Source: Chitinophagales bacterium
GTDB lineage: Bacteria; Bacteroidota; Bacteroidia; Chitinophagales; LD1
Assembly: GCA_019638515.1 (NCBI GenBank)
Contig: JAHBTS010000006.1
Span: forward strand, 82,301 to 146,300
Direction: 5' to 3'
Length of the DNA stretch: 64,000 bases
Shown: positions 51,226 through 61,700 of the stretch, piece by piece
Layout of the letters: every line of letters begins with the position of its first letter
How positions within the stretch are numbered: the first letter of the stretch is position 1
Program-made: the position numbers and the translations under genes
The notes under the pieces: generated by a model
The model's database searches: none
What the model saw: only the letters and a program-made list of their open reading frames with translations
Told to the model about the DNA's origin: nothing

Positions 51226-52860
51226 ATGGAAACAAACTATATTTTAGGAATAAATGGAGGCGTTCGCCCCGGCTACCAAGATATTTCTGCAGTGCTGATG
51301 CAACACGGCAAAGTAATTGCCGCCATAGAAGAAGAGCGTATAAATCGTGTAAAACATACTGCCGGACATTTACCTATTTATGCAATACAGGAAGTATTAA
51401 ACATTGCAGGCATTACCATACAGCAAGTATCTATAATAGCTTTTCATGGCAGCACATGGCAGCAAAGTATAGAAAGTGTTTTGCAATCACACTTCAATAA
51501 CTATTTTGGTTATTGCCCACCTATTAAACGCTATCACCACCACAACTGCCACGCAGCATCTACTTATTATCCATCGGGTTTTAGCGAAGCGCTTATTATT
51601 ACGGTAGATGGCTCCGGAGATGGCATCAGCACTCAAATTGCCATTGGCAAAAACAATTCCATAGAAATAATAGAGCAATACGAACGCCCACAAAGTTTGG
51701 GAATGTTTTATGCCATGCTTACGCAATTTTGCGGCTTTACGCGCGATGCCGATGAATATAAACTAATGGGTTTAGCAGCTTACGGAAATCATCAACAATT
51801 CAACTTAGATGAAGTGCTGCGCGTACGAGATTATGGCTATTACTTTAAGGAAGATTTTATGGTTCAAATTGTGCCGGGGCAATCGGCACCCTCGCGCAAC
51901 GAAATGCTGTTTAGCCACGATTTAGAACAGCTCCTCGGCACCACCCGCAGAACACAAAAAGAAATTACAACTGTATATAAAGACATTGCCGCAGCCACAC
52001 AAAATCAATTAGAAAAAGCATTAACGGCATTAGTGCAAAAGTACATTCACAAAACAGGCATTCGCCAAGTATGTATGGCAGGTGGAGTTGCGTTAAACTG
52101 CCTTGCCAATCAAAAAATTGAAGCACTAGAAGAAGTGGAAGCCTTGTTTATTCAGCCAGCATCGAGCGATGCAGGCATCTCTTTGGGTGCCGCCTATTTA
52201 GCGAGTGTAGAAACAGGCATCACTACTTTCGAAACACAAACACATACTTTCTTTGGCAATGAATTTACAGAGCAAAACATTACCGAAACTTTACAACGAT
52301 GCGGTTTACATTTCACACAAGAAGAAAACAACATTGCCATTGCTGCAAAGCAGTTAGCTGCCAATAAAGTAATTGGCTGGTTTCAAGGAAGAATGGAATT
52401 TGGTCCAAGAGCCCTAGGCAACAGAAGCATATTAGCCAATCCTGCGGCACCGGATATACAACAAACGGTTAATCATAAAATAAAGTTTCGCGAAGGTTTT
52501 CGCCCATTTGGAGCTAGTGTTTTAGAAGAAGATTTTCATCTTTTTTTTGAAGCCCCATGTAGCAATGCACCTTACATGACTAAGGTATTTTATGTAAAAG
52601 AAGCATACCGTACACTTCTCAAAGGAGTTACCCATGCGGATGGCACTTGCCGCGTACAAACCGTAAACCCGCAACAAAATTTACTGTACTACAATTTACT
52701 TTCTGAATTTAAAAAGCTTACTGGATTTGGTGTGCTGCTCAACACTAGTTTTAATTTAAGCCACGAACCAATAGTGCATACACCGCGCCAGGCCGTAGCA
52801 AGTTTTTATGCCAGCGGAATAGATGAGTTATTTATTGGCAAGCAAAGGTTGGTGAAATAA
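51226..52860 (+). CDS. NodU/CmcH/TobZ-family carbamoyltransferase
   Basis: This 544-residue protein is full length. The N-terminal Kae1-like domain has the metal-binding motif HHHNCHAAS (104-112, with His105/His109 type ligands) and TVDGSGDGIS. The C-terminal YrdC-related part carries GRMEFGPRALGNRSILANP and NTSFNLSHEPIVHTP. The family transfers carbamoyl from carbamoyl phosphate (through a carbamoyl-AMP) to a hydroxyl of a sugar, antibiotic or lipid. Here the likely acceptor is a glycan precursor made by the neighbouring genes. It starts 63 bp after the amidotransferase gene and is convergent with the lipase. Confidence 0.93.
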   Translation: METNYILGINGGVRPGYQDISAVLMQHGKVIAAIEEERINRVKHTAGHLPIYAIQEVLNIAGITIQQVSIIAFHGSTWQQSIESVLQSHFNNYFGYCPPIKRYHHHNCHAASTYYPSGFSEALIITVDGSGDGISTQIAIGKNNSIEIIEQYERPQSLGMFYAMLTQFCGFTRDADEYKLMGLAAYGNHQQFNLDEVLRVRDYGYYFKEDFMVQIVPGQSAPSRNEMLFSHDLEQLLGTTRRTQKEITTVYKDIAAATQNQLEKALTALVQKYIHKTGIRQVCMAGGVALNCLANQKIEALEEVEALFIQPASSDAGISLGAAYLASVETGITTFETQTHTFFGNEFTEQNITETLQRCGLHFTQEENNIAIAAKQLAANKVIGWFQGRMEFGPRALGNRSILANPAAPDIQQTVNHKIKFREGFRPFGASVLEEDFHLFFEAPCSNAPYMTKVFYVKEAYRTLLKGVTHADGTCRVQTVNPQQNLLYYNLLSEFKKLTGFGVLLNTSFNLSHEPIVHTPRQAVASFYASGIDELFIGKQRLVK

Positions 52861-52861
52861 A

Positions 52862-54100
52862 CTAAGGTTTCACAGCCATTTTGCCTATATTCAGCAATAA
52901 GCGTTTAAAACCAGGACCGTGCGTACCCGGTTTATTCCGAATGAAACCATCAAAAAACATCTTGGTATAAACCATAGAGAAAAGAGCGCAACTAATATGC
53001 TTGAATTTCTTTCCGGCACGCCACAACTCTACTTGCTTTGCTCCATTACGCACCATAGTTTCGTAAGCAATAATGGAGTTTTTGTAAGTAACCTGTTCAT
53101 CGCTGTTGCAGTAACAAAGTTGTACCGGAGCCTCCGGTTTCCAATCGTACACATTGTTACTAACCAAATACTTTCTAAAAGGCTGCTCCGGGTCAGACTC
53201 AAATGCTCTGTAAAACTCAGGCTTCACTGCTTTAAATGCGGTGTCGGGCAATAGTTTATCTACCTCTTCCATTGGATATTCGCCTGTGAGCAATGTAGGC
53301 AAAAGCGTATCAATAGGACTAATAAAAGCCTCGCCCACTCTTTCAGGCTGACCTATACTTTCATAATAGCCTTTAAAAATATATGCCATGTAGCCCGGAT
53401 AATCGTAATGCTTATTTCTACCTTCATAAATAGTGTAATAAACATCGTAAGGACCCGACATTGGCGAATTGGCAGTTACCTCATATCTATTGGAGTATTT
53501 TTCTTGAAGCAACTTATGTGTGGCAAGGCATGCATGGCCACCTTGCGAATAGCCCGATAAAAAAAGTTTATTAAATCCCGCCACCCCAAAACTTTCAATT
53601 GAATCTGTAACGGCATTCATCATATCAACCGTAGCATCGGCCTCGGTTTGGGCATGTAAATATAAATGGCACCGCTCCCCGCTTGCCATACCAACATAAT
53701 CCGGCATTAGCACAAAATAGTCATCGGAAGCATACGCCATACACACAGCCTGCTCACCACGAAAAGAGAAAACGCGCTCCTTGCAAATTTCTGTTCCCTG
53801 ATTGTAAACCATCATAGGCAGCACCCGCTTTTCGGCAATTGGGGCAAATACCAAACCCGATGCTTTTACAATGCTTCCATCGGCATAAGTAGTGGTATAA
53901 AGTACATCATAAATATTTATTCCCTTTTTGGCAGCAAAAAAAATAGATGGAATGCGGTTCTTTTTAAACAGTGCTTTCAACTCTTCTTCGGAAAACGATT
54001 TTACCAACCTCTTTTCGAGCAAAACACCAGCCACAGCAGGCGTTTCGGCCATTAAAGTTGAAAAAAACAACCATAAAACAAGTGTTGAAATAGTGCGCAT
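52862..54100 (-). CDS. Exported alpha/beta-hydrolase (lipase/secretory-lipase-like)
   Basis: This 412-residue protein has a signal peptide (MRTISTLVLWLFFSTLMA) and an alpha/beta-hydrolase fold with the nucleophile Ser185 in LSGYSQGGHAC. A VLMPDYVGMASG segment and a late HISC...FFDGFI region (His of the triad) follow. This is the layout of bacterial secretory lipases and similar esterases. Its stop is 1 bp from that of the carbamoyltransferase, so the genes are convergent. It may be part of the cluster (deacylation) or unrelated to it. Confidence 0.82.
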   Translation of the reverse strand: MRTISTLVLWLFFSTLMAETPAVAGVLLEKRLVKSFSEEELKALFKKNRIPSIFFAAKKGINIYDVLYTTTYADGSIVKASGLVFAPIAEKRVLPMMVYNQGTEICKERVFSFRGEQAVCMAYASDDYFVLMPDYVGMASGERCHLYLHAQTEADATVDMMNAVTDSIESFGVAGFNKLFLSGYSQGGHACLATHKLLQEKYSNRYEVTANSPMSGPYDVYYTIYEGRNKHYDYPGYMAYIFKGYYESIGQPERVGEAFISPIDTLLPTLLTGEYPMEEVDKLLPDTAFKAVKPEFYRAFESDPEQPFRKYLVSNNVYDWKPEAPVQLCYCNSDEQVTYKNSIIAYETMVRNGAKQVELWRAGKKFKHISCALFSMVYTKMFFDGFIRNKPGTHGPGFKRLLLNIGKMAVKP

Positions 54101-54272
54101 TCTTTTAAAAAGGAACGCGAATTTAATAAGCTGCTGCGGTATAAATTGCTAAAAATAAAGGCTCTTTTGTTAAAGTTATTTACGTAAGTAGTTCATACAA
54201 ACGCTGTGAATAAGTCCTAAAGCAAATAAGTTGAAACCGAATAAGTTTACATTCGCATAAAACCAACTCAAG

Positions 54273-55004
54273 TTGAGCAAGAATATTGTAATTATTCCCA
54301 CCTATAACGAACTGGGCAACATTGAAAAAATGGTGCGCAAAGTAATGTCGTTACAACCCGAGTTTCATTTATTGGTTATAGACGATGGCTCTCCGGACGG
54401 TACTGCCGATGTAGTAAAAAAATTGCAATCGGAATTCGATACACGCTTGCATTTAATACAGCGAAGCGGAAAATTAGGTTTAGGTACTGCTTACATTGCA
54501 GGATTTAAATGGTCGCTCGAAAAAGGCTACGATTATATTTTTGAAATGGATTGCGATTTTAGCCACAACCCCGATGATTTAATTCGCCTGCTCCGCGAAG
54601 CTCAAAACGGATTCGATTTAGTAATTGGTTCGCGCTATGTAAAAGATGGCGGCTTTGTAAACTGGCCCATGAGCAGAATTTTACTTTCGCGTATAGCATC
54701 TATTTACGTGAATTTAGTTACTTGGATTGGTATTGCCGATACTACCGCAGGCTTTGTATGTTTTAAAAGAAAGGTGCTGGAAAGCATTCAACTGGATAAC
54801 ATTAAGTTTATTGGCTACACCTTTCAAATCGAAATGAAGTTTGCCACCAAACAATTAGGATTTTCAATAAAAGAGATACCAATTATTTTTACCGAGCGCG
54901 TAGAAGGTGTGAGCAAAATGAGCACCAATATTGTAAAAGAAGCTATTGGAGGAGTATTGCGCATTCGGTGGAATAGTTTGTTTCATTCTTATAGAACAGA
55001 ATGA
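54273..55004 (+). CDS. Polyprenol monophosphomannose synthase-like GT2 (DPM1 type)
   Basis: This 243-residue soluble GT2 enzyme shows the DPM1 layout: IVIIPTYNELGNIEKMVRKVM, LLVIDDGSPDGTADVV, EMDCDFSHNPDDL (acid metal site) and GSRYVKDGGFVNWPMSRILLSRIASIYV. Such enzymes transfer mannose or a related sugar from GDP to polyprenyl phosphate. The start is TTG 54273; no better start exists before the IVIIPTYNE motif. It is divergent from the lipase gene and is followed by a convergent M42 peptidase. It could supply the donor for the GT-C-like proteins upstream. Confidence 0.88.
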   Translation: MSKNIVIIPTYNELGNIEKMVRKVMSLQPEFHLLVIDDGSPDGTADVVKKLQSEFDTRLHLIQRSGKLGLGTAYIAGFKWSLEKGYDYIFEMDCDFSHNPDDLIRLLREAQNGFDLVIGSRYVKDGGFVNWPMSRILLSRIASIYVNLVTWIGIADTTAGFVCFKRKVLESIQLDNIKFIGYTFQIEMKFATKQLGFSIKEIPIIFTERVEGVSKMSTNIVKEAIGGVLRIRWNSLFHSYRTE

Positions 55005-55036
55005 AACAAACTATGATATTACACACCGTGTAACTA

Positions 55037-56128
55037 TTACAAGTATTTAAAATTAAAATCTGGCGATAATCCGAGCACACTCTCTTTCATGAGTTTAATA
55101 ACATGCTCCACATCGCTTTGCGCCACCATTTCAACCGTAGTGTGCATATAGCGCAATGGCAACGATATTAAAGCCGAAGGAATACCACCTTTGGTATAAG
55201 CCCAAGCATCGGTATCTGTGCCAGATGAACGCGAAGCTGCATCTAACTGATATGGGATATTGTTTTTATCGGCAGTAGTGCGCAAATGGCGAAGCAACTT
55301 ATTATGCACTGCAGGTGCTACGGTTAATACCGGCCCTTTTCCGCATTTATAGTCGCCATCCACATTCTTATCAATCATTGGTGTAGAAGTATCGTGCGAT
55401 ACATCTGTAATAATGGCGCAATTAGGATGAATGGTATGCGCAATCATAGCAGCACCATGCAAGCCAACTTCTTCTTGCACGCTGTTTACAATATATAAAC
55501 CGAATGGCAATTCGTGTTTGCCTTCTTTTATTAAGCGAGCTACTTTTGCAATCATAAAACCACCCATGCGGTTATCTAAAGCTCTGCCTCCAAAGTAGCG
55601 ATTGTTTAAAGTAAAGAAGCCATCTTGAAAGGTAATTACCGTACCCGGGTGAATGCCCTTTTCTTTTACCTCATCGGCAGAAGTGCAGCCGCAATCCACA
55701 AAAATATTTTCAACTTTTGCAGGAGTTTCGCCATTGGCACCTTTGCGCAAGTGAATGGCCGGCCAACCAAATACTCCAGGAATTTTTCCGTTATCGGTAT
55801 GAATCCATACGCGCATCGAAGGTGCAATCTGGTGATCGCTACCGCCATTTCTTCTTACATATAATAAACCATCGGATGTGATATTGGCTACGTACCAAGA
55901 AATTTCATCGGCATGAGCTTCTATTACTACTTTAAAATCTGCTTTAGGGTTAATAACGCCATAAACAGTTCCATAGTTATCTACATGATATTCATCTATG
56001 GCAGGTTTTAAGTATTCTAACCATACCTTTTGTCCTTCGGCTTCAAATCCGGTGGGCGAATAGGTATTCAAGTAGTTTTCTAAAAATGCTAAATCTTCTT
56101 TCGTAAAGAAATTTTCTGAGGCAGACAT
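55037..56128 (-). CDS. M42-family metallo-aminopeptidase
   Basis: This 363-residue protein has the M42 (FrvX/endoglucanase-like) two-metal site: His72 in EAHADEISW, bridging Asp185 in RALDNRMGG, the catalytic base pair Glu219-Glu220 in SVQEEVGLHGA, Asp242 in TDVSHDTS and a late His in RYMHTTVEM. Family members remove N-terminal residues from peptides in the cytoplasm as large tetrahedral (TET) assemblies. It has no signal peptide. ATG 56128 is the start. It is not functionally linked to neighbours. Confidence 0.94.
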   Translation of the reverse strand: MSASENFFTKEDLAFLENYLNTYSPTGFEAEGQKVWLEYLKPAIDEYHVDNYGTVYGVINPKADFKVVIEAHADEISWYVANITSDGLLYVRRNGGSDHQIAPSMRVWIHTDNGKIPGVFGWPAIHLRKGANGETPAKVENIFVDCGCTSADEVKEKGIHPGTVITFQDGFFTLNNRYFGGRALDNRMGGFMIAKVARLIKEGKHELPFGLYIVNSVQEEVGLHGAAMIAHTIHPNCAIITDVSHDTSTPMIDKNVDGDYKCGKGPVLTVAPAVHNKLLRHLRTTADKNNIPYQLDAASRSSGTDTDAWAYTKGGIPSALISLPLRYMHTTVEMVAQSDVEHVIKLMKESVLGLSPDFNFKYL

Positions 56129-56243
56129 TGGTATAATTTACGTTAGTGAACTAATAAAGGGCGCAAGATTACACAAAAGGCTTCACCCTAAAAAGCAAAT
56201 GTTATTTAAAAAAGTAATTCTTTAAGTACCCTTACAATGCTTG

Positions 56244-57413
56244 CTATTCCCGTATATCGGCATTTACGGAATAATTGGTAAAAGCAGGACTTACGCGCGC
56301 TAACTTACCGTTTGGCATTTTAACCGAGTAGCAAGAATATATACTGCTGGTATCGCATCGGTAATCGGGTCTGTAATAATCTGTTGATACTATTTGCGCT
56401 CCGCTGGCAAATGCGGCATTTGCTTCGGTGTAGTCGTTGTTTCGGGCAGCTTCGGTACTATGGTCGGCACGAGTGCGCACCATAAACCCCTGCTTCACTA
56501 AATTGGCAATGGCGGCTTCATTTCCAATAGGTGCATTGCGAATAATAAATGCGGCATCGCTGGCATTGGAGCTATCGGCAAATACAAACATGGCTCTTCC
56601 TTCTAAAGTAGTTTTGCCACTGCGATAGGCATCCATACCTTCACCATTCATTACGAATATTACTTTTCCGCGTGCTTCTTTTAAAGTAGGCCAATTATTG
56701 GCAAGTGCAGCTTCGCGCAAGGTGGCATAGCTTCCTCTAAACTTATCGGGCGTAATTACTTTTTCTAAATCTGCACCAAACACAGCTTTTATTTCTGCAT
56801 CTAATTCATCCATATAGGCAGGCGTGTATGGAATGCCTTTTACAAAGCCGCTAAGTGGCAATCTATCGCCCGCAGTTTCTTGTTTAGTTTCTACATAAAT
56901 ATAAATGGGTAAATGGCGCGGATGTGCATTGGACCAATCTTTTATAGTTTCTAATGCTTGCTTAAAAGTGTAATAGTTGGTTTCGAAATCTACATCGGGA
57001 ATATGCAATATTTTATAGCCCGGTTCTTTTAATTGCGGAATACCCGACTCCACCGATTCTCCAATAAGCCCCATTCCTGCTCTGTTGTAAAATCTCCCGC
57101 CATCGTGGTCGTAATACACATCTAATTCAATACTGCGCACTCCGTAATTATTAAACTGCTCGGGCAATGGAATATGTGTATAATCCCAGTCTTCGGGGTT
57201 TAAACTTGCAGGCAGGCTCGATTTTATAGTCATCACCATTTGCAAAATGGGGTCGTAAGTACGCTTACGGTAACTGTTGTGGCTTGCCAATACTTGTACC
57301 TTGTTTATTTGAACTGTATCCCAAGCTGTATTATCAACTATATCTTTTACTTCCTTTTTACAGCCAAACGATGTTATGATAACACACAACATCAAAATTG
57401 AAAGATTTTTCAT
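56244..57413 (-). CDS. Lipoprotein with PI-PLC-type (Ca2+-dependent phosphodiesterase) domain
   Basis: This 389-residue protein has a lipoprotein signal (MKNLSILMLCVIITSFGC, lipidated Cys18). It belongs to the PI-PLC-like TIM-barrel fold: VQVLASHNSYRK (His45), GVRSIELDVYYDHDGGRF (metal acid pair) and the second conserved HIPDVDFETNYYTFKQAL. The family cleaves phosphodiester bonds of phosphoinositides and similar phospholipids. The Ca-dependent (PI-PLC-C1) subgroup is the best match. Located on the outer face of the inner membrane or on the outer membrane. Downstream of a 173-residue membrane protein gene, 84 bp away. Confidence 0.84.
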   Translation of the reverse strand: MKNLSILMLCVIITSFGCKKEVKDIVDNTAWDTVQINKVQVLASHNSYRKRTYDPILQMVMTIKSSLPASLNPEDWDYTHIPLPEQFNNYGVRSIELDVYYDHDGGRFYNRAGMGLIGESVESGIPQLKEPGYKILHIPDVDFETNYYTFKQALETIKDWSNAHPRHLPIYIYVETKQETAGDRLPLSGFVKGIPYTPAYMDELDAEIKAVFGADLEKVITPDKFRGSYATLREAALANNWPTLKEARGKVIFVMNGEGMDAYRSGKTTLEGRAMFVFADSSNASDAAFIIRNAPIGNEAAIANLVKQGFMVRTRADHSTEAARNNDYTEANAAFASGAQIVSTDYYRPDYRCDTSSIYSCYSVKMPNGKLARVSPAFTNYSVNADIRE

Positions 57414-57497
57414 TTTGCCTTTTTATACAGTGTGGGAAGGTAACTAAATGTTTTAGAAACCACATATAAAAAACTGCAATCATAAATGCCTATAAAA

Positions 57498-58019
57498 CTA
57501 CATACCGCCTTTAGTTAGCTTGCCAAGTTGCAGCAGTGAGCTTCTTAACATTTCCGGTTTTTGCGTACCCAGTAAGAGCCTGCGTCCTCCATCATACACC
57601 AGTTGTAAACCCTGATTGCCTGCAACATTAAATGCTTGACCTTTTCCTAAAATACCAATGCGCAATCCCCAACCCCCGTATTCGCCAATTGGACTGTATG
57701 TGCGCACATACGCTTCGGAAATTCTATTCCATGGAATCGTTTTTTCGATTCTAAAAAACGGATAAAAGCGATAATGCACACCAGTTTCATCAATAGCTGT
57801 TTCAAGGCGGGCAAAAGCTATGCAAACAGAAATAGCCAATACCATTAAAGTAAGCGCTGCCAACACTCCGTTATTGGTAGGATTATCTCCAAAAACTTTC
57901 CCTAAAAAAACTTGGGTGATAAATCCGTAAATAAAAAAGCCATTTATACCAATAAGCAAAAGCCAAAGCCAAACCTGCTTAAAACGCTGCTGTTCGCTAA
58001 AATAAATGCGGCCTTGCAT
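57498..58019 (-). CDS. Small membrane protein with PH-like domain
   Basis: This 173-residue protein has two transmembrane helices (about 17-38 and 52-70; QVWLWLLLIGINGFFIYGF, GVLAALTLMVLAISVCIAF). A beta-rich cytoplasmic domain then follows, with VHYRFYPFFRIEKTIPWNRISEAYVRTYSP and GLRIGILGKGQAFNVAGNQGLQLVYDGGRRLLLGTQKPE, resembling bacterial PH-like (bPH) domains. No catalytic residue is evident. It is 31 bp downstream of the DUF420 gene, on the same strand, so the two may be co-transcribed. Function unknown. Confidence 0.7.
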   Translation of the reverse strand: MQGRIYFSEQQRFKQVWLWLLLIGINGFFIYGFITQVFLGKVFGDNPTNNGVLAALTLMVLAISVCIAFARLETAIDETGVHYRFYPFFRIEKTIPWNRISEAYVRTYSPIGEYGGWGLRIGILGKGQAFNVAGNQGLQLVYDGGRRLLLGTQKPEMLRSSLLQLGKLTKGGM

Positions 58020-58050
58020 GTGTTCTTTGTGCTTCTACGAGGTCATGTAT

Positions 58051-58593
58051 TCAATTGTAATAAGGCGAAATCATTAAGTACACTATTACGCCCGTAATGC
58101 TTACATAGAGCCAAATTGGGAAAGTAATTCTCGCTATTTTTTTATGCATATTGAATTCACCTGTAAGCCCTCTGTACACCGTTAATAAAATAAATGGCAA
58201 AATGATTCCTGCCAAAATAATATGTGTAATGAGTATAAAAAGATAGAAGTACTTAACTGCGCCTACGCCTCCATACACCGTACTTCCACTTAGTAAATGG
58301 TGTGCTATGTACGACACCAAAAACAGCACCGACAGTACCATTGCTGCCAGCATTGCCTTTTTATGCAGCGTATATTTTTTTTGCTTCACAAATACCAAAG
58401 CGGCAATTAGCAATACCGAAACCATAGAATTAATAACAGCATTGATGGCAGCAAATACATGTACATCGAACCCAACTTCTACTTGCAGGTGTACCTTTTT
58501 AAGCATCACTACGGCAGCAAATACAATAACAGATAATATACCAATAAGCGCATAAGCCAAGGCATCATTTTTTTGAATAGTAGGTTGCAGCAT
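58051..58593 (-). CDS. DUF420-family (CtaM-like) membrane protein
   Basis: This 180-residue protein has five transmembrane segments and the conserved histidines of DUF420 (VHVFAAINAVINS, HKKAMLAAM, SYIAHHLLSG, LITHIILAG, HKKIARITFPIWLYVSITG). In Firmicutes CtaM is needed for cytochrome oxidase maturation, and other members neighbour heme A or cytochrome genes. No such genes are in this window, so a role in heme-copper oxidase assembly is inferred from the family only. Start is ATG 58593. Confidence 0.88.
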   Translation of the reverse strand: MLQPTIQKNDALAYALIGILSVIVFAAVVMLKKVHLQVEVGFDVHVFAAINAVINSMVSVLLIAALVFVKQKKYTLHKKAMLAAMVLSVLFLVSYIAHHLLSGSTVYGGVGAVKYFYLFILITHIILAGIILPFILLTVYRGLTGEFNMHKKIARITFPIWLYVSITGVIVYLMISPYYN

Positions 58594-58730
58594 TCCAATA
58601 GAATTTATGGGTGCGAAGAAGCATGAAATTTAATGCAGAACAACAAAAATGATGTGAAAGTTCTTCATTTCACAATTTGGTTGTAAAGTTTCGGTTTTGG
58701 GTTCTGTTTCATAATTATATTTTTAAAACC

Positions 58731-61700
58731 ATGAATAAACTTCTCATCGCACTTTTACTTTCATTTTCTATTGCTACTGCACAAAACGTAGCCTTATTTT
58801 CTACCGAGCCGCAACAATTTGTTCGCGACCTCGATGGCTTTATGAATGCCAACAAACTACCCGATTGCAAAGAAGCTACTGAGGCATTTCAAAAAGCTGT
58901 AAAAGATGGTGTAATTACCGAGCAGCAGTTAAAATTTATAGCCGCTACCGCCAATGTAATGCGCGAAAAAAACTTCCCGGCTTCGCCACAATTTAGCAAC
59001 TATATAAATGCTATTGTGGCATTTGCACGCAGCGGCAAACCCGAAAGTATTTTTAATGATTGGGACGAAGTTTGCGACCAAATGCTGCGCAACTTAAAGC
59101 GTGGCGAAAACAGCAGCTACACCAAGTTCTTAGAATTTTCAAAAGTTTATTTTGAACAAAATCTTCTCCACAAAACACAAAACAAAGCATGGAAAGTAGA
59201 TGCCGCAGAATGTAAGTTGGAATACACCGATGGCAAGCCTCGCCTAAAAATTCCTGCCACGCGTTTTTATGGTTTTCTTTCTACCGATACCATACAAATT
59301 TACAACACACAAGGTTACTACTATCCGGTAGAAAATAAATTTGAAGGCAAGGGCGGGAAAGCCGATTGGAAGCGTTCCAGCCAAGATGTAAACAAAGTAT
59401 TTGTTACCCTTAAAAACTATGTGGTAGATTTAAGCACATACGGTTACACTATCGACTCTGCCATATTCACCAACAGTTATTATTTAAAACGCGTATTGCC
59501 CGGCAAATTCACCGATAAACTTATTCCCAATAACGACACTACAAAATCCGACTATCCGCGTTTTGAATCGTACGAAACCGATATTGTACTCAACCAAGTA
59601 GCGCCCAACGTAAACTACTTTGGAGGCTTCAACTTTTGGGGAACCAAAGTGGTGGGCTACAACTCCAATGGCGAAAGTGCAGGCTTCGATTTCTATACAC
59701 GCGATGGTAAAACATTGGCCATGCGTGCCCGCTCAAAAGACATTCTCATTATTCGCGATAAAGAGCTGGGCGCCAGCAATGCCGAAATAGTAATATTCTT
59801 TGGAAAGGACTCTATTTTTCACCCATCGGTAAACTTAAACTACCGTGTAGATAGACGCGAAATGCGCCTATTCCGTGGCGAAAATGCCATTGGTCGCTCA
59901 CGCTTTATAGATTCTTACCACCAGTTTGAATTTGAAACCGATGCGCTTATATGGAACTTAGACTCCTCACGCATGCAAATGAAAATTCTTACAGGCGTTG
60001 GAAAAAATGCAGCCAATTTTGAAAGCACCAATTACTTTAACAAAGATCGCATCCGCCAAATTCAAGGCGTATCGGCATACGAGCCACTGGCACTCATTTA
60101 CCAACTTCAAAAACAAAAAGGAACCGATGAAATTGCAGCCATAGATATTGCCAAGAAAATAGACCCCAAACTCACCGAAGTTCAAATAAAAAGTTTACTC
60201 TATAAATTAGTAGAAAACGGCTTTATTATTTACAACGAAAAAGCAGGTCTTGTACGCTTGAGCGAAAAACTTTCTAAGTATGTTTTAGCAAATGCAAAAA
60301 AGGTAGATTACGATTACCTGCGCATGCGCTCTATTGCACCCGATGGTATAGATTACCTCGATTTAAAAACTGCCGATATGCAACTGCGCGGTGTAGGTTT
60401 AATTCCAATTAGCGACACTGCCAATGTAACCTTCTTTCCTACCAAAAAAACTGTAGATATTCTGAAAGACAGAAACATGAAATTCGATGGAACCATTATT
60501 GCAGGAAGAATAGACTTAGCCGGAAAAGAAAACAAATTCGTGTACGATACCTTTGTGGTGAATATGCAAAAAGTGGATTCGCTTATGATGTATATTCCCG
60601 ATGGCGATAAACTAGACGAAGAAGGCAAACCAATGCTAAAACCATTGCGTTCCAAATTAGAAAACTTATCGGCTCGTTTAGAAGTAGATGCGCCTATCAA
60701 TAAATCTGGTCGCTCGCGTCTGCATCAGTTTCCGCGCATTACCACTAAAGGTTCTTCGTATGTTTATTACGAAGATTCTACCACAAACAAAGCAGCTTAC
60801 AGCAAAAAAGACTTCTTCTTTCAGGTAGAACCTTTCCAAATAGACAGCTTAAACAATTTGGAACCTACCGTACTTGATTTTAAAGGAAAATTAGTGAGTG
60901 GCGGTATATTCCCCGATATTTCCGAAAACCTAAAATTGCAAGACGATCTTTCACTCGGCTTTAAAACAGAAGCACCGCCAAGCGGCTTGGCACTGTTTAA
61001 AGACAAAGGAAACTATAAAGGAAAAATAGAGTTAGACTACAATGGCTTAAAAGGCGATGGCGTTATTACACACAGCACCGCAGCCTTCACTTCTTCTGCT
61101 ATTCGGTTCTATCCAGATTCGGTACTGGCACAAACCGATTCTTTTACCATTGCTGCTACCGATAAAGGTGTAATGACTCCCGATGTGCAATCTACCAAAG
61201 TAGATATTTTCTGGAAGAGCAAAGTAGATAGCATGTATGCTAAAATGACCGAAACACCCTTTGCCATGTATGGAAAATCTACACAGCTAAAAGGGGAATT
61301 ACTGCTTACGCAGCAAGGACTTTTCGGCAATGGAACTCTAGACTGGAGCGAAGCAAATCTTATTTCGCAAGGCTTCTATTTTAAAACCAGACATTTAGGA
61401 GCCGATACTGCCGAACTACGCATAAAAACACCCGATGGAAGCGGTACAGCATTCCTTTCGCCCAATGTAAAAGCAAAAGTAGATTTCGATAAGCGCGAAG
61501 GAAATTTCAACAATAACCTAGTAGGTGTTCCCACAGAGTTTGCCTATAACCAATACAACACCTTTATACCCAATTTTAGATGGGATATAGACAAACACAT
61601 CCTAGAGTTTAAATCGCCAGAAGGCAGCAAGGGCGAGCAATTCAACTCGCTCAACAAAGCACAAAAAGGACTTAACTTTATTGCCAAACGCGCCACTTAC

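Noticed and set aside
33242..55004. Recently acquired genomic island with att sites or mobility genes
   Set aside because: Gene content is accessory-like, but no integrase, transposase, tRNA edge or direct repeats were found, and base composition could not be measured by eye.
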